Origin: Armatimonadota bacterium
GTDB taxonomy: Bacteria; Armatimonadota; Hebobacteria; GCA-020354555; CP070648
DNA: 38,052 bases
Assembly: GCA_020354555.1 (NCBI GenBank)
Contig: CP070648.1
Coordinates: 1,534,603 to 1,572,654 of the forward strand
Reading direction: 5' to 3'
The stretch's first letter is position 1. Every line of letters starts with the position of its first letter. Under the pieces are notes generated by a model. It was not told the DNA's origin, ran no database searches, and saw only the letters and a program-made list of their open reading frames with translations. Shown in pieces: positions 34,667-38,052 of this stretch. The position numbers and the translations under genes are program-made.

Positions 34667-35697
34667 TTCTCGAGGTAGTCTTTCTGGTGCTGCGCGGCGG
34701 AGCGGAAGTCGAACCCGGGCGCGGGCTTGATCTCGTCAATCGGCGACAGGCCGGGCGGTGAGGCGACGTCTGTGCGCACCGACCGCAGGGACAGCTTCTC
34801 CGCCAGCATCTCCTGCACCGCCTTGCTCAGCAGGAAATCAAGAAAGCGCTTGGCCGGCGCCGGATGCGGGGCTCCGCGAATAAGCGCGTTGCCGTCAGGA
34901 GTCACCGCCGTTCCTTCGGCCGGATACACGATCTCAATCGGCGCGCCGCTCCGCTTGTAAAGGCCGGCGATGTTCTCGTACGTGATGCCGATGGCGTATT
35001 CGCCATCCGCCACGCCCTTGATGACTTTGCCGGAACTCTGCAGGATCTTGGCGTTCGCCATGATCTGCTCGATGATCTTCCACCCCGCCTCGTTGTCGCC
35101 GAAGATCGACACCATGGTCGCGAGTTGGGTGTACGCGGACCCGGACTTGTCCGGCGCGGCGTAGGCGAGCAGGCCCTTGTTATAGAAGAGCGCGAGGTCG
35201 CGCCATCTCTGCGGGGCAATCAACGGCGCGCCCCTCGTGTGTCCGGGGCCGCGCGCCAATCGCGTGTTGTACACGACGACCATCGGCACGACATTATTCG
35301 GCTGCCACGGCTCGCCCTCGGCGACCGCAAGCCAGCGCGGGTCAATCGCGGCGTGCTCCTTTGTCTCGTACGGCTCGAACAGTTCCGGGTGCGCCGACAT
35401 GCCCTCGGCGCCGATGCCCCAGATGACATCGCCCAGGGGGCGCTGGGCCTCGGCGCGGACGCGCTGCACGACCTCGTTGGTGCCCGCGGCGAGCGTATTG
35501 AGCCTGATGTCCGGTTCCGCCTTGGCCCACATCTCGGCCACGGCCTGGATGATCTCCTCCTTCTCCGCCGTATAGACGACGACTTGATTGGTCGAGGAGC
35601 CACGAGTCGCGCAGCCGCTCACCACGGCGATGCCGAGAATCGCCGCGAGCCCGAGTGGCCCGAGTCGGCGCAATGCTGATGCCTTGACCTTCATCAT
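34633..35697 (-). CDS. family 1 extracellular solute-binding lipoprotein
   Basis: The 354-residue product has a lipoprotein signal ending VVSGC (Cys29). The mature part VVVYTAEKEEIIQAVAEMWA, PLGDVIWGIGAEGMSAHPEL, GLLAYAAPDKSGSAYTQLA and GEYAIGITYENIAGLYKRSG fits the ferric iron / 2-aminoethylphosphonate-type binding family (AfuA/FbpA-like). Substrate is most likely iron(III) or an organic anion, but the ligand residues cannot be fixed. The ATG at 35697 is used with GAGGAC upstream. It is the first gene of the importer operon. Confidence 0.9.
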   Translation of the reverse strand: MMKVKASALRRLGPLGLAAILGIAVVSGCATRGSSTNQVVVYTAEKEEIIQAVAEMWAKAEPDIRLNTLAAGTNEVVQRVRAEAQRPLGDVIWGIGAEGMSAHPELFEPYETKEHAAIDPRWLAVAEGEPWQPNNVVPMVVVYNTRLARGPGHTRGAPLIAPQRWRDLALFYNKGLLAYAAPDKSGSAYTQLATMVSIFGDNEAGWKIIEQIMANAKILQSSGKVIKGVADGEYAIGITYENIAGLYKRSGAPIEIVYPAEGTAVTPDGNALIRGAPHPAPAKRFLDFLLSKAVQEMLAEKLSLRSVRTDVASPPGLSPIDEIKPAPGFDFRSAAQHQKDYLEKWQAVLLRIKQ

Positions 35698-35949
35698 GGA
35701 CACGTCCTCAATGCTGTCAATCGATGTGGGATGACACCACTCCCGTATTCGCCGCCTTCACTGGGATACCCCCCTTGCCAAGGCCGGCCGTGCTGCGAGG
35801 TCCTCCGTAAACAGGGTAGCCGCGCGCCCGAGCTTAGGCTGAAGTCGTGGCGCCTCACCCACCGGCACTCCCTGGCCTCCGAGGGGGAGGTCGGAAGCAG
35901 GTGAGACGGTTCCACATTCCCGCTGCAGCACCGAAGTCCGATCCGGTGC

Positions 35950-36969
35950 CTACAGCGTCACCACGCGGTCATCTTCGCTCGAGGTGCGGATGGCGTCCAA
36001 GATACGCGACAGCTCCAAGGCATGCATGGGGATGACGGGGTAAACGCGTTCGCCGCGCAGCCCCTGCGCGATCTCCGCGTAGATCTCGTCGGTGTCGCCA
36101 TACAGGTCGCCTTCGAGCGTTTCAGTGGCGACGCGATCATCCAGCGATCCTCTGCTGCCGTATCCCGTCGAGTCCTCTGGCGGCGCGGGGACGTAGCGGT
36201 GCACGGTCATCTCTTTCCCGCGGACGACGATGGTGCCCTGATCGCCCTGCACAAACCAGCTCGGCAGTTCCTCGATGGCGGGCGTGAACTCCACGTGCGC
36301 CACGGCGCCGTCGGCCAGGGTCAGCACGCCGAGGAACAAGTCTTCGCCGTCGCCGGGATTGATCGTGCGCTTCATGCGCCCGTACACGCTCTTGACCTTG
36401 CTGCCCAGCAGGACGACGGGCGGGTCAACGATATGCGGCCCCCAGTTCAGCAGATACCCGCCGCCGTAGCGCCGCTGCATCTGCCAGTCGTTACGCGTGC
36501 TGAAGCTGCACACCGTCCTGCGCACCAGAAAGACATCGCCCACGACCTTCTCCGCGAGCAACTGCCTGAGGCGGCGCAAGTCGCATCCCCACCGCGCCGG
36601 CAGCCACGGCATGAGCAGCTTGCCGCTCTTCTCCGCGGCCTCGACCATGCGCTGTGCCTCGGCCGCATTGACGGCCCACGGTTTCGTCACCAGCACGTTG
36701 ACGCCCGCCGCGAGGCAGTCGCATGTCATCTCGCAGTGCTGGTCGCTCCGCGTGACGATGATCACGAGGTCGAGCCGCTCGTCGCGGAGCATCTGGTGAT
36801 AATCCTCGTGAATCGCGCAGCCGAAACGCTCGCGCGCCTGCTTCTGCCGCTCCGGGTCAATGTCGCACACCGCGACCATCTCGAACCCGTCGTTATTCTC
36901 CACGCCCCCCGCGTGCATGCTGCTCCCGCTGCGACCGTAGCCTAGAATAGCCGTTCGAATCCCTGCCAT
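35950..36969 (-). CDS. Gfo/Idh/MocA-family oxidoreductase
   Basis: The 339-residue product opens with the Rossmann loop AILGYGRSGSSMH and has VVAVCDID-type strand MVAVCDIDPERQKQARERFG, VIIVTRSDQH and VLVTKPWAVNAAEAQRMVE with the conserved Lys-Pro (Thr replaces the usual Glu before it). The C-terminal beta sheet domain includes GGGYLLNWGPHIVDPP, carrying the conserved Asp/His region. Such enzymes oxidise or reduce sugars and cyclitols with NAD(P). GGAGACGAGGGC precedes the ATG. It starts 22 bases after the second ceramidase-like gene on the same strand and may be co-transcribed. Confidence 0.92.
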   Translation of the reverse strand: MAGIRTAILGYGRSGSSMHAGGVENNDGFEMVAVCDIDPERQKQARERFGCAIHEDYHQMLRDERLDLVIIVTRSDQHCEMTCDCLAAGVNVLVTKPWAVNAAEAQRMVEAAEKSGKLLMPWLPARWGCDLRRLRQLLAEKVVGDVFLVRRTVCSFSTRNDWQMQRRYGGGYLLNWGPHIVDPPVVLLGSKVKSVYGRMKRTINPGDGEDLFLGVLTLADGAVAHVEFTPAIEELPSWFVQGDQGTIVVRGKEMTVHRYVPAPPEDSTGYGSRGSLDDRVATETLEGDLYGDTDEIYAEIAQGLRGERVYPVIPMHALELSRILDAIRTSSEDDRVVTL

Positions 36970-36991
36970 GCCCTCGTCTCCTTGACCTGCT

Positions 36992-38052
36992 CTATGCGTC
37001 CGGGCCGAGCACGCCGTAGTCCCACTCGTCGGACGACAACCCCGATGCCGCCTGCACCTGCGCGCCCTCCGGAACCGCGCCAGGCGCCAGCTTCGCCGCC
37101 AGCGCCAGACTCGCCTCCGCGATCTTCCTGCCCGCCGTTGTCTCGAGAGTCGAGTAGCTGGTCAGGACGGTTTCGTAGCCGCCGCCGGATGGAGAGAACG
37201 CCTCCTCGGTCGGCGTGTAGCCGACCGCCCCGTTGGCCAACTCCACGACATACGTGAATGGGAACTGCGAGCCCTGCTTGATGTCCAGGCCCAACTGGCA
37301 GAAGAACTCAGCCGGATTCGCCAGCAACACTGCCGGGCCGACCTGAATCGCCTGCACCTCGACCTCCACCTCGGGCTCCTGCGCCGCCAGCCAATCGAGG
37401 ATCACCAGCTCTTTGGCGAAGGTCCACGCGGTCGTGCCTGTCTCGCCTATCTTGAGGCCGTCTTCGACGATCTTGCGTGCCTCGTCCAGCCGCGTCTTTG
37501 TCGGCAGCCGCCGCTTCAGCCGCAGCACCGTCGTCGCAGCGACCACCGGCTTGAGATCTCCCCGTTCCGCGGAGGCGATGACTTTCAACGCCTCCGCCGC
37601 CACGCGCGTCCCCACCAGCCGCGACCACTTCTCCCCGAACTCCGGCTCGCGCAAGGACTGGTTGTCAACCTGCGTCACGTCCCCGCACGCGCCGTTGAGG
37701 AAGACGACGCCGGCATCCTTGCCCATCGCGCCCTTGATGGTCGAGTCGAGGTAGCCAATCCAGTCCGCCGAAACGCCGCCGCCGAACGTCGTCCCGTGGC
37801 AGGCGAAGTTGACGATACAGCCGAGCAGGTCGCCGCGCGAGCCCCAGGCAGCGATGACGCCGACCTCCGGGTCTATCGGCCCCGCAGGTTCGACGATATC
37901 CGGATTGCCTTTGCCGGGATGGGTGTAGCTGCGGCCGTTCTTCATCCGGAAGCGACGGTTGAACGTCGTCTTGCCCTCGCATCCCGAGCCGACCGCGAGC
38001 CGCGCGTCTTCCTTCCGCCGGTCGGCCTCGCAGATCGCCGTGCAGATCTGCG
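36992..38052 (-). CDS. second ceramidase-like hydrolase, N terminus outside window
   Basis: The frame is open from 36992 through the last base of the window, at least 353 residues, so the N terminus is missing. Sequence CIVNFACHGTTFGGGVSADW, GVVFLNGACGDVTQVDNQSL, VAAEALKVI and ELANGAVGYTPTEEAFSPSG fits neutral/alkaline ceramidase-like proteins. The HGTTF and GACGDVTQ segments correspond to AHPTIM and GAQGDQTH of the gene at 2975. The cell location cannot be told without the N terminus. An internal ATG at 37945 is not the true start because similarity continues upstream (TTFNRRFRMKNGR). It is followed by a Gfo/Idh/MocA gene after 22 bases. Confidence 0.82.
   Translation of the reverse strand, partial: QICTAICEADRRKEDARLAVGSGCEGKTTFNRRFRMKNGRSYTHPGKGNPDIVEPAGPIDPEVGVIAAWGSRGDLLGCIVNFACHGTTFGGGVSADWIGYLDSTIKGAMGKDAGVVFLNGACGDVTQVDNQSLREPEFGEKWSRLVGTRVAAEALKVIASAERGDLKPVVAATTVLRLKRRLPTKTRLDEARKIVEDGLKIGETGTTAWTFAKELVILDWLAAQEPEVEVEVQAIQVGPAVLLANPAEFFCQLGLDIKQGSQFPFTYVVELANGAVGYTPTEEAFSPSGGGYETVLTSYSTLETTAGRKIAEASLALAAKLAPGAVPEGAQVQAASGLSSDEWDYGVLGPDA

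Noticed and set aside
35698-35949. Possible riboswitch before the ABC importer
   Set aside because: The region is GC-rich with small inverted repeats, but I could not match it to any riboswitch consensus I know.

Overview
The window is GC-rich bacterial chromosomal DNA (about two thirds G+C by eye) with densely packed genes on both strands. I see no tRNA, rRNA, CRISPR array, transposase or phage gene. The gene content is secreted ceramidase-like and C45 hydrolases, a beta-galactosidase-like TIM-barrel protein, GH38, Gfo/Idh/MocA, sugar-phosphate isomerase, and a pseudopilin with the H-x9-DG motif. This mix is typical of Armatimonadota, Planctomycetota and Hydrogenedentota-like genomes. I favour an Armatimonadota-like environmental bacterium, but that is an inference from gene families, not from a marker gene.

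Layout. 1-5.9 kb, minus strand: a truncated MFS transporter, a putative glycoside hydrolase, a ceramidase-like hydrolase and an MBOAT O-acyltransferase. 6.2-7.8 kb, plus strand: an exported DJ-1/PfpI protein and a TIM-barrel sugar isomerase/epimerase. 7.8-13.1 kb: an NAD(P) epimerase-like protein (minus), a class II photolyase (plus), a one-cysteine HMA protein (minus), and a PfkB kinase with a class I mannose-6-phosphate isomerase (minus). 13.3-14.6 kb, plus strand: a formate/nitrite-family channel fused to a response-regulator receiver domain, the most unusual gene in the window. 14.7-19.3 kb, plus strand: a C45 hydrolase, an M28-like protein with altered active site, a pseudopilin and an unknown protein. 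19.6-22.4 kb: a GH38 alpha-mannosidase homologue that appears to lack the nucleophile Asp.

22.6-24.7 kb is a complete ECF sigma / anti-sigma / exported Spy-like cassette with an ECF-type promoter just upstream. 25.1-27.2 kb holds a MerR-type regulator followed by a two-domain KaiC-like ATPase whose second domain lacks a P-loop. 27.4-31.4 kb (minus) is a pterin/folate cluster, in transcription order: AIF-like flavoprotein, pterin carbinolamine dehydratase, pteridine-reductase-type SDR, folB, folK, folE. 31.6-35.7 kb (minus) is an iron/polyamine-type ABC importer (lipoprotein, fused double permease, ATPase). 35.9-38.05 kb (minus) is a Gfo/Idh/MocA oxidoreductase and a second ceramidase-like gene cut by the window end.

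Functionally the window combines a scavenging and carbohydrate lifestyle (secreted hydrolases, sugar kinase/isomerase, oxidoreductases) with envelope-stress signalling and a pterin pathway that may reduce dihydropterin or dihydrofolate with a short-chain reductase. Three copies of a GGGGCACAGC/GCTGTGCCCC palindrome are scattered through it. One forms the 3' end of the mannose-6-phosphate isomerase reading frame.
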